The position numbers were made by a program, and so were the translations under genes. Of a DNA stretch of 64,000 nt, positions 8,681 to 20,000 are shown piece by piece (within the stretch, counting starts at the first letter, position 1; each line of letters opens with the position of its first letter). Source of the DNA: Legionella_C sp048541585. Lineage in GTDB: Bacteria; Pseudomonadota; Gammaproteobacteria; Legionellales; Legionellaceae. The stretch covers positions 2,480,001 to 2,544,000 of the forward strand of contig NZ_CP183303.1 of NCBI RefSeq assembly GCF_048541585.1. The letters are read 5' to 3'. A model generated the notes under the pieces. It was not told the origin of the DNA. It ran no database searches and saw only the letters and a list, made by a program, of their open reading frames with translations.

Positions 8681-11640
8681 TGCGTGTCATCTATAAAGCA
8701 CTTAAAATTTTCTTTTATAGTTTACTAATTACACTTACTACGTTAGTAAGTATTGTTATCTTTTTATTAGGAACTACACCTGGTTTATGGACTTCCATAA
8801 AACTTATAGAATATTTTACACCAGGGCAATTAACTATTAATTCCGTTCATGGCCGTCTTTTTAACCATATCATATTTAATGAAGTTACTTATAAAAATCA
8901 AGATTTAGTACTCAACATTCACGGTATCGATTTAAACTTTACTTTAACTGATCTACTTCATCGTCAATTAACTATTAATAAATTGCAAGTCGCTGATGTT
9001 ACGCTGATTACAAACTCCTCTACTCAATCAGAAAAGGCTACAGCAGCCAATGAATTTAGCATGCCGCAATTTAGTGTGCCACAATTACCACTGAAAATTG
9101 TCATTCATAATGCAACTATTGCAGAAGTAAAAATTAAACAAGATGGCTCTCTAAATGAAATAAAAGATATTTACCTACAAGCTAACTTAACTAACCAACA
9201 ATGGCAACTTACGCATCTTACCTTAGCAGCTAAAGGACATAAGCTACAAAGCAATGCTGTTATAGGTGCAAAAATGCCTTTCCCACTTACCGTTTCAGCT
9301 CAGATACAACCTGAACATTTAACAGAATTGGGCTTAAATGGCGAAATTCAATTAAAGGGTAATTTCCTTCATTATTCTTTAATGGGGCAATTAACTAATC
9401 CAACACCTTTGACAGTTCAAGGCGATATTATTAATGGTTCTGAACTTAAGTTAGTTGGAAATTGGGAAAATCTAAGTTGGCCTATTGATAAAGATTATCA
9501 GTTGCTAAGTAAACAAGGTCAACTACGAGTAGATGGTATATTACCTAATTTAACCATATCACTTAAAGGAGACATTGATAAACCACTTTCTTCTACGCTA
9601 CAAGTACAAGGAACTACCCATGCTACAGGTGGCGAAATAAATGCAGGACTTTCAGCTCAGGAAGGCAAAGTTGATTTAAATTTATCTTATGATACTGATC
9701 ACTTCCCCCACTTGAAAGGAAATTTAAAAGCAGAGCTTACCGATAAGGCTGAAAAATTGGCTTTACCTATTAAGCAAATAAAAACTGAAAGTTCTTTCTC
9801 AGGCGAGTCACTACCCACACTTTCTTTGTATAGCCAGTTTAGCGGCCGCTATAATGAAAGTCCAATTACCATGACGCTTAACTATAACAAACAGAAGTTA
9901 AATGCTTTAGTTGATTTAGGGCCTAATCATTTACAAATAGATGGTGCTTTACCATTTCCTTGGCGCTTACAAGCCTCTATACCGCAACCAGCAGTATTAC
10001 ACTCTTCTTTAGCTGGTCTTAACACCTCAATTACGGCGCAAGCAACTCTTGCAGGAGAACAAAGCGGTAATCTTCAACTTAATATAAGCAAGGGAGAGTT
10101 TAAATCCCCGGATTTATCCGAACTTAAATTTGCTGGCGGTAATATCATTGCAACTCTTAATAAAAAACAATTGCAAGCAAGCGGTAATTTAAGTCTTGAT
10201 GAGGCTAAAAAATTATTTTTAGATCTTAATCTACCTCATTTTAATTATTTTAAAGGTAACTTAAAAGAACAGGATGTTAATGCTAATTTAAAACTTATAG
10301 TTAATTCATTAGCTTTTTTAAATAATTTAAGTCCTGAAATTAATAACTTACAGGGTCAATTAGAAGCTAATCTAAAAATTGCAGGTACAATTGGCAAGCC
10401 TAGTGTAGATGGTGAGGTACAATTAGCTAAAGCAAGTATTGCAATGCCTAGCCTAGGAATTAATCTCAACCCTATTCAATTAACTTTATCGAGTAGTAAC
10501 AAAAAGTGGCAAGCACAAGGTGAAGTTTATTCACAAAACGTTCCTTTATCTATTAAAGGTAATGGGGAATTTGCGCCGCTTATTAAAGGCATGTTAACCC
10601 TTCAAGGAGAACAAGTTCCTTTAATTCAAAGTAAAGAGTATCTAATTAATGTTTCACCTAATATAGCACTGGAATTTACACCTACGGAATTAAAATTACG
10701 AGGACAGGTTCTTGTTCCAAAAGCAACTATTAAACCACAAACTTTTTCAAGTTCGGTGAGCTTAACTGATGATGTTGTATTTGTAGATAAAAAACAATCA
10801 ACTAATCCTTTCAACCTTGATACTGATGTTCGGATTGACATGGGCGATAACGTTATGCTTTCTGTAAAAGGCTTACAGGGCCATTTAACAGGGGGTATTA
10901 ATCTACGTCAGTTTCCTAAAGGGCCTTTAACGGCAACAGGTGAACTAGATGTAAAAGATGGTAAATATCAAGCTTATGGGCAAGATTTGACAATTGAAAA
11001 GGGACAGCTTTTATTTGGTGGTTTAATTGATAATCCGGTTATTTCGGTGCGAGCGGTAAGGAAATTTAACAATACAAATTCAAACACGTTAGCTGGTTCA
11101 AATCGTTTATTTGATTTTAAATCATCTAATGTTCAAACTCTGGATTTTGGTAAGCAAACAACCGTAGGTATTGAAGTCAATGGTCGTTTAAGTAGCCCCA
11201 AAGTAGAATTATTCTCGGTTCCCTCTACTATATCTCAAGCTGACATTTTATCTTTGTTACTTACTGGTAGACCTGCTAATCAGGCTGACAAATCAGGAGC
11301 TCAATTAATATTAGCAGCTGTATCTGCACTTAATCTTGACTCTGGCAGTGGTGGTACGCAATTACTTTCGCAGCTTAAACGAGGTTTAGGTGTAGATTTT
11401 AATATAGAAAATAATATTCAATATGACCAAAAAACAAATCAAAGCACCGATAGTACTTCCTTAGTTATCGGTAAATCTTTATCAAAGAGACTTTATTTAA
11501 GTTATAACGTAGGCTTAGCAAAAGCAGATACCAATGTTTTGACTTTAAAATACCTACTTAATAAATTTTTTAGTGTCCAAGTTAATGCTAGCTCAGCAGG
11601 TAGTGGCATTGACTTACTCTATACTCATCAGAAGGAATAA
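8680..11640 (+). CDS. tamB: Translocation and assembly module subunit TamB (AsmA-like)
   Basis: Periplasm-spanning partner of TamA, anchored in the inner membrane. Family members are linked to outer-membrane protein assembly and phospholipid transport. The 986 residues start with one membrane segment (residues 8-30), followed by long beta-rich AsmA-like repeats. The C-terminal DUF490 region includes GELDVKDGKYQAYGQDLTIEKG and SQADILSLLLTGRP. It is shorter than the roughly 1,260-residue E. coli protein. The start overlaps the tamA stop by one base. Confidence 0.92.
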   Translation: MRVIYKALKIFFYSLLITLTTLVSIVIFLLGTTPGLWTSIKLIEYFTPGQLTINSVHGRLFNHIIFNEVTYKNQDLVLNIHGIDLNFTLTDLLHRQLTINKLQVADVTLITNSSTQSEKATAANEFSMPQFSVPQLPLKIVIHNATIAEVKIKQDGSLNEIKDIYLQANLTNQQWQLTHLTLAAKGHKLQSNAVIGAKMPFPLTVSAQIQPEHLTELGLNGEIQLKGNFLHYSLMGQLTNPTPLTVQGDIINGSELKLVGNWENLSWPIDKDYQLLSKQGQLRVDGILPNLTISLKGDIDKPLSSTLQVQGTTHATGGEINAGLSAQEGKVDLNLSYDTDHFPHLKGNLKAELTDKAEKLALPIKQIKTESSFSGESLPTLSLYSQFSGRYNESPITMTLNYNKQKLNALVDLGPNHLQIDGALPFPWRLQASIPQPAVLHSSLAGLNTSITAQATLAGEQSGNLQLNISKGEFKSPDLSELKFAGGNIIATLNKKQLQASGNLSLDEAKKLFLDLNLPHFNYFKGNLKEQDVNANLKLIVNSLAFLNNLSPEINNLQGQLEANLKIAGTIGKPSVDGEVQLAKASIAMPSLGINLNPIQLTLSSSNKKWQAQGEVYSQNVPLSIKGNGEFAPLIKGMLTLQGEQVPLIQSKEYLINVSPNIALEFTPTELKLRGQVLVPKATIKPQTFSSSVSLTDDVVFVDKKQSTNPFNLDTDVRIDMGDNVMLSVKGLQGHLTGGINLRQFPKGPLTATGELDVKDGKYQAYGQDLTIEKGQLLFGGLIDNPVISVRAVRKFNNTNSNTLAGSNRLFDFKSSNVQTLDFGKQTTVGIEVNGRLSSPKVELFSVPSTISQADILSLLLTGRPANQADKSGAQLILAAVSALNLDSGSGGTQLLSQLKRGLGVDFNIENNIQYDQKTNQSTDSTSLVIGKSLSKRLYLSYNVGLAKADTNVLTLKYLLNKFFSVQVNASSAGSGIDLLYTHQKE

Positions 11641-11645
11641 GTTGT

Positions 11646-12632
11646 ATGAATTATACATTACCATTACGCTTGAAAAGGTTACGCGCTACCTCCTCTGTTC
11701 GGGCTTTAGTTCAAGAAACTCGCCTACATCCACAACAATTCATAGCACCTATTTTTATTGATGAAACAACTGATGTTAAGCAAGAAATTACTACTATGCC
11801 AGGTCAGTTTCGTTTACCACTTTCTTCGCTCCCACAAGAAATTGAAGAGATTTCTAAACTCAATATACCTGCTGTTTTATTATTTGGTATTCCTAAGCAT
11901 AAAGATCCCACAGGTAGTGCATCAATACAATCTACGGGCATTATTCAACGTGCAATTCAAAATATTAAAGAGACTAATCCTAATCTAGTCGTTATTACTG
12001 ATGTTTGCTTTTGTGAATATACGAGCCATGGTCATTGTGGCGCCTTAGCAGGAGAATTAATTGATAATGATGCGACCTTAGCCTTGTTGGCTGAACAAGC
12101 TGTTAGTCATGCACAAGCTGGTGCCGATTGGGTTGCTCCTAGCAGTATGACAGACGGCATGGTTGGCGCAATCCGCCAGGCCTTAGATAAATCAGGTTTT
12201 CAACAGACAGCCATTCTAAGCTATGCGGTTAAATATTGTTCTTGCTTTTATGGACCTTTTGGTAAAGCCGCCGACGGTGCTCCTCAATTTGGTGATCGGA
12301 AAACTTATCAGATGGATCCTGCTAACAGTAATGAAGCAATAAGGGAGGCAGCCTTAGATCTTAAAGAAGGCGCTGACATGCTTATGGTTAAGCCCGCTAT
12401 GAATTATCTAGATATTATTTATAAGGTTAAAAATCATTTTCCTGAAGTGCCTTTAGGTGCCTATCAGGTCAGTGGTGAATATGCCATGTTAAAATATGCA
12501 GCCCAACAAGGTTTAATTGATGAGAAAAGAGCTATAACTGAAAGTCTACTGGCCATTAAACGTGCTGGGGCTGATTTAATTATTTCTTATTTTGCTAAAG
12601 ACATAGCTCGTTTGCTAAAAGAAGAAGCTTAA
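11646..12632 (+). CDS. hemB: Delta-aminolevulinic acid dehydratase (porphobilinogen synthase)
   Basis: Condenses two 5-aminolevulinate molecules to porphobilinogen in haem synthesis. The 328-residue product has the zinc-binding cysteine cluster DVCFCEYTSHGHCG (near residue 118), the lysine regions LSYAVKYCSCFYGPF and MLMVKPAMNYLD (Schiff-base lysine), and GDRKTYQMDPANSNEA. It starts 5 bases after tamB, with AAGGA ahead of the ATG, so it is probably the last gene of a tamA-tamB-hemB transcript. Confidence 0.97.
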   Translation: MNYTLPLRLKRLRATSSVRALVQETRLHPQQFIAPIFIDETTDVKQEITTMPGQFRLPLSSLPQEIEEISKLNIPAVLLFGIPKHKDPTGSASIQSTGIIQRAIQNIKETNPNLVVITDVCFCEYTSHGHCGALAGELIDNDATLALLAEQAVSHAQAGADWVAPSSMTDGMVGAIRQALDKSGFQQTAILSYAVKYCSCFYGPFGKAADGAPQFGDRKTYQMDPANSNEAIREAALDLKEGADMLMVKPAMNYLDIIYKVKNHFPEVPLGAYQVSGEYAMLKYAAQQGLIDEKRAITESLLAIKRAGADLIISYFAKDIARLLKEEA

Positions 12633-12717
12633 ATATGCTTTGCAGTTGATTTAATTGATATGCTTTTATAACTAGATAGTTATCTTAAATCTTGATAGAG
12701 GTTGAGAGATTAATCTA

Positions 12718-12747
12718 AAAAAAGTGGGCTTTACAAAGCCCACTTTC
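12718..12747. terminator. Bidirectional terminator between hemB and the FadL-like gene
   Basis: AAAGTGGGCTTT pairs with AAAGCCCACTTT. On the minus strand the stem is followed by seven T residues, giving a strong terminator for the FadL-like gene. On the plus strand it can serve hemB less strongly. The two genes converge here. Confidence 0.85.
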
Positions 12748-12766
12748 AACTAACAATTTAATCGAG

Positions 12767-14221
12767 TTATTTAGTCATTACTGGCGGTGGAACACTATCA
12801 ACTGTCCATACAGCTTGCAGGGCAACGATATCAGCACGACCTGTTGCTTTAGCATTAACAGTATAAGTACTTCCAGAACCTACAACATCTGTTCTATTGA
12901 TTGGAGCTTTACCAGCACTAAATAAATGATAATAGCCAAGATCGAAACCTAAGTTTGGATTATATTGATAATGAGTTCCTGCTGCTAGTGCCCAACGATC
13001 ATTATCAGCTATACGTATATCCCGAAATTCATCGACTGTAGGTGTTTGATCATATCCGCCACCAACACGAATAAGCCATTGAGGGTTAACGCGATAATTA
13101 GCACCTATTGATGCACGCCAAGTACTTCGATAATCTGTGACAGATTCTGAAAATAACCTTGCTTGGCCTATTGAAGGTGCAAAACCAGCCACTTTAAATA
13201 GCTGAATACTACGTAATGTATGCCAATTTGTATAAACTACTGAGCCCAATAGCGCTAAATTTTCATTAATATCATGATAACCACTTAAAGTAATAATATC
13301 TGGAAGTTTAACGTCATTACTAGAAAGGTTATTACTCCAGAATACCGCATTTCTACCATTTAAGTTTGCTCTAAGTGCCGTTACTGGCGTCACATTAGTG
13401 AAGCCTGGAGTTGCTAAAGGACCTGTTAAACGACTCCAACCATGAAACTTATGATTTACCTGGGATTGATAGTTTAAACCAAGTCGGGAATGACCATCAT
13501 TAAACATGAACATTAAGCCAGCATGAAAACCGACTCCAAATGAATCCCCTTTATTATAAGAATAGGAATCAAGTGTAAATGGGTTTAAACCTGGTACAGG
13601 TAGTTGGCCAAAAGCTGGTGAACCAAGTACACGATTAAATTTTACTCTTGCATACTCTAAATCAATTCCAAGCCCTAAAGCTAGATTCTCAGACACTCGA
13701 CCACCAATTTCAGGAGCAACATTGGTAGTGATCACTTCACTAGAAGTTGCTTCATAACGGACAGGGCCTTTTCTATCCCAATCTGTTGCTAAGCCAAAAG
13801 GAGCATTAATTGTTAAACCAGCAGTTACATTTGGCCCTAAAGGCAGTGCATAGTGAAGAAATGGAACAAAACCATCATCCGCTCCGTCTAAATCTTTAAA
13901 CGATTGCGAGTACGTTCTTAAAGCTGGAATAGGAATTGAGGAAGTAAAAAATGTACTTGTTCCAGTAATCTTAGAAGATGGAAAAACGCCTGATCCTCCG
14001 AATACAACCTGTTGATCATGAATTAACGATAACCCAGCTGGATTATACCAACCAGTTGCTGCATCAGCAGCTTCGGCAGCAATACCTGCACCAAAATTTC
14101 CAACTGCCACAGCACTTGACTCTGTGTAGAGAGAAAAACTTCCAGCATAGGCATTACTCATTAATATTGTAGCGATTGTAGCACTCAAGATTGTTCTAAT
14201 AGGTCTTTGCATGCTCGACAC
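12767..14221 (-). CDS. FadL/OmpP1-family outer-membrane transporter
   Basis: Outer-membrane channel of the long-chain fatty acid/hydrophobic compound family. The 484 residues begin with a signal peptide ending NAYAG, then the N-terminal hatch signature SFSLYTESSAVAVGNFGAG and GWYNPAGLS, followed by a beta-barrel rich in alternating aromatic strands. An AAGGAG box lies 6 bases before a GTG at 14221; an ATG three codons later is the alternative start. Substrate is unknown; the fatty-acid role comes from the family. A strong terminator follows. Confidence 0.88.
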   Translation of the reverse strand: MSSMQRPIRTILSATIATILMSNAYAGSFSLYTESSAVAVGNFGAGIAAEAADAATGWYNPAGLSLIHDQQVVFGGSGVFPSSKITGTSTFFTSSIPIPALRTYSQSFKDLDGADDGFVPFLHYALPLGPNVTAGLTINAPFGLATDWDRKGPVRYEATSSEVITTNVAPEIGGRVSENLALGLGIDLEYARVKFNRVLGSPAFGQLPVPGLNPFTLDSYSYNKGDSFGVGFHAGLMFMFNDGHSRLGLNYQSQVNHKFHGWSRLTGPLATPGFTNVTPVTALRANLNGRNAVFWSNNLSSNDVKLPDIITLSGYHDINENLALLGSVVYTNWHTLRSIQLFKVAGFAPSIGQARLFSESVTDYRSTWRASIGANYRVNPQWLIRVGGGYDQTPTVDEFRDIRIADNDRWALAAGTHYQYNPNLGFDLGYYHLFSAGKAPINRTDVVGSGSTYTVNAKATGRADIVALQAVWTVDSVPPPVMTK

Positions 14222-14480
14222 ACCTAACTCCTTAAATTATAAAATGCAACCTAAATCCGCAGAGCAAAACATAATAAATTAATTAAAAGCATTTTCAAAT
14301 GGTTCTATTAAAAAAAAACCAATTAAATCAATTAATTATACATAATAAAATCAAAGTGGGCTCCAATGATTCAAAATGGTTTTTTTATAATAAGCAACTT
14401 TCTTATAAATAGCTTACTTAACTAGCTTGTAAGACGTAGAAGTACATGATAATGTGGTTTTTCTTTGTGCGGACAATTTT

Positions 14481-17042
14481 ATGCAACAAATCGTAACTAA
14501 ATTTGGCGGTACTAGTGTCTCTTCTCTCCAAACTTGGGAAAATATTGCGCAAATTACGAAACAGCATATTAAAAATGGGGTGCAACCCATTATTGTCTGC
14601 TCAGCTATGGCACAAATTTCTAATAAGCTCGAGAAAGCAACAGAAGCAGCTATCGTCGATCAGCATACGGCGATTGAAAAAGATATTATAGAAAGTTACT
14701 TTTCTCTTGCCAAATCACTTGATGTTTCAACTGACTTAATTAGTATTGAAGTTAAGCAATTAAATCATTGGTTAACTGGTATTGCGCTACTTAAAGAAGC
14801 ACCTGCTAAAACACGTGCTCAAATTTTAAGTTTAGGTGAGTTGATGATGACTCGCCTTGGACATGCTTTTCTTCAAAAAAATGGTATTACTTGTTTATGG
14901 TTTGATGTTCGCGAAGCACTTGTTTCAACTCCTATCCCCGATAATGAAAAGCTAAATTTTTTAGCCGCTCGTTGTGCTTGCGAACCAAATTCACAATTGC
15001 AACATAGATTACTTAACTCAGGTACTCAGGCAATTATTACTCAGGGTTTCTTTGCAGCTAATCCTCAAGGGGATACTGTTTTATTGGGACGCGGCGGTTC
15101 CGATACTTCTGCAGGCTTACTAGCTGCTATCGTTGGTGCTAAGAGCTGTGAAATCTGGACAGACGTTCCAGGTATTTATACTGCTAATCCGCACCAATTT
15201 CCTCATGCTCGTTTACTTAAGCAACTTAACTATGATGAAGCACAAGAAATTGCTTCTATGGGCGCTAAGGTCTTACATCCTAACTGTTTACCTCCAGTAC
15301 GCAAAGCTAATATACCAATGGTTGTAAAATATACTTGTATGCCTGAACATTCTGGTACCCATATTACTAAAGATAGCGATGAGTTAGCACCACCAATAAA
15401 ATCCATTCAAATTAAACATAGTATTATTTTAATTTCTATTGACACATTAAATATGTGGCAACAAGTTGGTTTTTTAGCTGATGTTTTTGCTGCATTCAAA
15501 CGTCACAATTTTTCAGTAGATTTATTATCTTCATCAGAATTTAATGTGACATTATCATTAGATAGTAATGCTAAATTACATGAAAGACGTCATCTTGATG
15601 CACTTATTACGGATTTAAATCAATTTGGCAGAGCAAAAATTATTGAACCCTGTAGTGCTATTAGTTTAGTTGGACATCATATTCGCACTATACTTCCGCA
15701 ATTAGGCCCTACTTTAGAAGTTTTCGAAGCAAAGCAAATTTATTTAATGTCGTTAGCATCAAATGATTTAAATTTAACCTTTGTAGTTGATGAATCTCAT
15801 GCCGAAAAATTATGTCAAAAACTACATAATCTACTCATAGAAAGTAATCCACAAAGTTTTTATTACTCTAAAAGTTGGCATGAAGAATTTGGAAACCCAG
15901 GACAACGCGCTATTCCATGGTGGGAAAGTAAACGCGATAAATTACTTGATTTAGCTTATACACATTCTCCTTGTTATGTTTATGATCAGGAAACACTTAC
16001 ACGCCGTGCCGATGATTTATTAAAATTAAAAGCCATCGACGGACTTTTCTATTCTATTAAAGCAAATTCTAATAGCGAGGTATTAAAAACTTTTTATGAT
16101 AAAGGCTTAGGGTTTGAATGTGTTTCAATGAATGAATTAGAAAAAATATTAAAATTATTTCCTAATATTGATCCAAAGCGTATTTTTTTCACACCTAATT
16201 TTGCAGCAAGGCAAGAATATGAGTTTGCTCTATCTACTGATTGTTTCCTAACGATTGATAGTTTATATCCTTTAGAAAATTGGCCTGAATTATTTAAAAA
16301 TAAAGCCATCTTTTTAAGAGTCGATCCTGGTAGTGGTGCAGGCCACCATAAATTTGTCTGCACCGCTGGCAATGAATCAAAATTTGGAATACCGCAAAGT
16401 GATTTAAATTTAGCAAGTAAGCTTCTTGCTAAACATAAAGTTTCTGTAGTAGGACTGCATGCACATTCTGGAAGTGGCATATTAACAACTGAACTCTGGC
16501 AAAATACAGCACAGATGTTAACTATGTTGTTGTCGTTATTTCCTGAAGTTAAAATTGTAAATTTAGGTGGTGGCTTAGGCGTTGTTGAAAAACCAGGACA
16601 AATCCCACTTGATCTAGATGCGCTTGATGCTGCTTTACTGGCTGTTAAAACTCGCTTTAATCACTTATCATTTTGGCTTGAGCCAGGCCGATATTTTGTT
16701 TCAGACAGTGGTGTTATTCTTGCTAAAGTCACTCAGTGTAAAGAAAAAGGTAAAGTACGCTTTATTGGTATTGAAACTGGTATGAATTCGCTAATACGTC
16801 CAGCCCTATATGGTGCATATCATGAAATAGTTAATTTAACTCGATTAAATGAAGAAAAAACTGATTTCGCGCATGTGGTTGGCCCCATTTGTGAATCCTC
16901 AGATACCTTAGGTTATGATCGCCTCTTCCCGAAAACTTATGAAAATGACATTATTTTAATTGCTAATACTGGAGCGTACGGCTATTGCATGAGCTCAAAT
17001 TACAATTTAAGACCTCCGGCACAAGAAATAGTCATTGATTAA
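14481..17042 (+). CDS. lysAC: Bifunctional aspartate kinase / diaminopimelate decarboxylase
   Basis: Fuses the first and last enzymes of the lysine (and diaminopimelate) pathway. Residues 1 to about 460 are aspartokinase: KFGGTSVSSLQTW at the start, GRGGSDTSAGLLAA, then ACT-type regulatory repeats. From about residue 490 comes a PLP alanine-racemase-fold decarboxylase: FYSIKANSN with the PLP lysine at about 527, HAHSGSGI, NLGGGLGV, LEPGRYFV, and CESSDTLGYDR. I chose the ATG at 14481 (MQQIVTKFGG); an upstream in-frame GTG at 14454 adds nine residues unlike the family. This fusion is known in Legionella and xanthomonads. The next gene starts one base after the stop. Confidence 0.95.
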   Translation: MQQIVTKFGGTSVSSLQTWENIAQITKQHIKNGVQPIIVCSAMAQISNKLEKATEAAIVDQHTAIEKDIIESYFSLAKSLDVSTDLISIEVKQLNHWLTGIALLKEAPAKTRAQILSLGELMMTRLGHAFLQKNGITCLWFDVREALVSTPIPDNEKLNFLAARCACEPNSQLQHRLLNSGTQAIITQGFFAANPQGDTVLLGRGGSDTSAGLLAAIVGAKSCEIWTDVPGIYTANPHQFPHARLLKQLNYDEAQEIASMGAKVLHPNCLPPVRKANIPMVVKYTCMPEHSGTHITKDSDELAPPIKSIQIKHSIILISIDTLNMWQQVGFLADVFAAFKRHNFSVDLLSSSEFNVTLSLDSNAKLHERRHLDALITDLNQFGRAKIIEPCSAISLVGHHIRTILPQLGPTLEVFEAKQIYLMSLASNDLNLTFVVDESHAEKLCQKLHNLLIESNPQSFYYSKSWHEEFGNPGQRAIPWWESKRDKLLDLAYTHSPCYVYDQETLTRRADDLLKLKAIDGLFYSIKANSNSEVLKTFYDKGLGFECVSMNELEKILKLFPNIDPKRIFFTPNFAARQEYEFALSTDCFLTIDSLYPLENWPELFKNKAIFLRVDPGSGAGHHKFVCTAGNESKFGIPQSDLNLASKLLAKHKVSVVGLHAHSGSGILTTELWQNTAQMLTMLLSLFPEVKIVNLGGGLGVVEKPGQIPLDLDALDAALLAVKTRFNHLSFWLEPGRYFVSDSGVILAKVTQCKEKGKVRFIGIETGMNSLIRPALYGAYHEIVNLTRLNEEKTDFAHVVGPICESSDTLGYDRLFPKTYENDIILIANTGAYGYCMSSNYNLRPPAQEIVID

Positions 17043-17043
17043 T

Positions 17044-20000
17044 ATGCTTAAGGATAGTAAACAACGCGAAAAAGCAACTGATCCTAGGTATTCGTTTATC
17101 GTTCAAGCACCAGCAGGATCAGGTAAAACAGAACTATTAACCCAGCGCTATTTAAGGTTATTAAGTACTGTTACCTCTCCTGAGCAAATTGTAGCTTTAA
17201 CTTTCACACGCAAAGCAGCAAGTGAGATGCGTGAGCGAATTATAAAGGCGTTACAACATGCTGCTGAAGGTATTGAAGCGACCTCTTCTCACCAACAATT
17301 AACCCAGCTTTATGCCTATGAAGCACTTAAACATAGTCAAAAATACGACTGGCAACTTCTTAAGCAGCCAGGTTGTTTAAAAATTATGACTATTGACGCG
17401 CTGTGCCAAACCATTAGTCAAACTATTTTTTTAAACGAAGAACAAATTCCCTACGCTAAAGTAAGTGATGATCCACAAAATCTTTATCAGCAAGCGATAA
17501 AAGAATGGCTAAGCGATGTATTGAGTAGGGAAGTTTTACATCAACCATTAAAAACATTGCTTCATCACCTTGATAATCGCCAAGAAAAATTAATTCAATT
17601 ATTAAGTGATTTACTCAAAACGCGTGAGCAATGGTTACCTGCGATTTATGTGGCTCATGAACAAACTAAGGAAAAATTTGAGCAAGCTCTTTCTATAATT
17701 GAAAAACATGTATTAGAACGCTTTATTACTAATATCCCTGTGACAGAGTACGAAGAGTTACGTAAGGTATGCTTAGAATTTGCATCACTTAATTTAGAAT
17801 CAAATCTAAATATAGAACCTTTGTGCAATTGGACACCTACAGCGCCATTTAATAGAGCAATAGCAACCAGCTTAGCCTCAGTATTATTAACTAAAGATAA
17901 TAAATTACGTAAAAATTTTGATCATCATATTGGTTTAAAACGAGATTGTTGTGAAAAAGAAGTGTATGAAGATTTAAAAGCAAGAAGTAAATCTATTTTA
18001 TATAAACTTTCTGCCATACCTCATTTTATAAAATCGCTCGTTCGCATAAAAAATTTACCCCCACCTTATTACAATGATGAACAATGGGAAGTTCTTCAAT
18101 CACTTTTAGCACTTTTGCCTTTATTAGCTGCGCATTTACAATTAACTTTTTGTACTAAAAATCAAGTAGATTTTACAGCTATTTCGCAGCAAGCACTACT
18201 GGCTCTTGGAGATGACTTATATCCAACTGATTTGGCTTTATACTTAGATCACACCATTTGCCACATTCTTATTGACGAATTTCAAGATACTTCTTTACAG
18301 CAGTTTCAGTTACTTAAGCAGTTAGTTCAAGGGTGGAGCCCTGAGGATAGTAAGACCTTATTTATAGTAGGTGATCCCATGCAGTCGATTTATCGATTCA
18401 GGCAAGCTGAAGTAGGTCTGTTTATTAAAGCAAAACAGGAAGGGTTAGGTCATGTTAAACTTATTCCACTTGAACTTTGTTCTAATTTCCGCTCAACGCC
18501 GATGATTGTTGATTGGGTTAATGAGCGTTTTAACAGTATTTTCCCTAGACAAGAAGATGTGGAAACTGGAGCTATTTCTTTTCATGCCTCTACTGCTGTA
18601 TTAAAACCTACACCAGATAGCTGGATTTTGGCCCAACAGTTTCATGACAAATTGCAAGAAGCAGAAGCTATTGTTGAGCTAGTTGCGCAGGAATTAGTTA
18701 AATATCCACATGATACTATTGCTATTTTAGTACGCTCACGCACGCACCTAGCAGAAATTATTCCACTATTGCGGCGAAAAAATATTCCTTTTCAAGGCGT
18801 GGAAGTAGAAAAATTATCGAGTCTCGCCCATTTAGTTGATATCTGGTCGCTGACTAAAGCATTACTAATGCCTGCTAATCGCCTCGCTTGGCTAGCAGTT
18901 TTAAGAAGTCCGTGGTGCGGACTTGGTTTAAAAGATTTATATTATCTGGCTAATTTCAATAAACATCGCTCTATCTATTATGCGCTTGCTCATCTTGATA
19001 AATTACCACAATTAAGTGAAGAAGGTTTAATTCGAGCCCGCTATTTTTATACAGTGATGAATGAAGCCTTACATAATCGTCAGCAAAAACCATTAATTGA
19101 GTCCTTACTTGAAATTATAAAACAGCTACATGGTGATTTATTACTAAGTGACACACAACAATTAGATATTGAGCAATTTTGGACTCTATTAACTCGGTTT
19201 ACTAGAGATGGCCAAATTTATGATATTAAACAACTTGAAGTAGAGTTTAAGCGACTCTACTCGCAAAGAGCTGCTTCTTCACGTTTACAAATCATGACCA
19301 TTCATAAATCAAAAGGTCTAGAATTTGATTCTGTTATTTTACCAGGCTTAGGTAATAAATCACAGCAGCAAGACCGACCTCTTATTCGTTGGTTAAAACT
19401 GCCTAGACGAACTAATGAAGATTTACTGCTTATGTCACCTATTCGTGCAGCACAACAAGAAGAATGTCTTTTATATAATTATCTAGCTGATATTGATGCT
19501 GAAAAAGATAATTATGAACAACAACGATTACTTTACGTAGCAGTAACACGAGCAAAAAAACGTCTTTATCTGTTTGATAATCAGCAAAAAAATACTAACA
19601 ATACTTTACGTGAATTTTTAATTAAGCAGCCATTTATGACTGTAGATTGGCAAACCCAGACACCTCTACAATCAACTTTACCGATATTAAAACGTCTACC
19701 TGTAGAACGTTACAAACAATTACCTAATAAAATAAAGCCATTAACAAAATCAAAAGTGAAAATTGCGCTAGACTCACAAGTTAAACATATCGATACAGTT
19801 ATTCATGCGCTGCTTTATTGGGTTTTTAATAATCATGCCAAAAAGATTGATGAGCTTCCGTGGGGCCTGGCCCATAATCAATTAAAAATATTAGGTTTTA
19901 GTCATGCTGAACAACTACAAATTATTGACGCTATAAAAAAACAGATTAAAACAATGCTAGCTAGCGAATTAGGCCAATGGCTTTGTCAACCGCATACCGA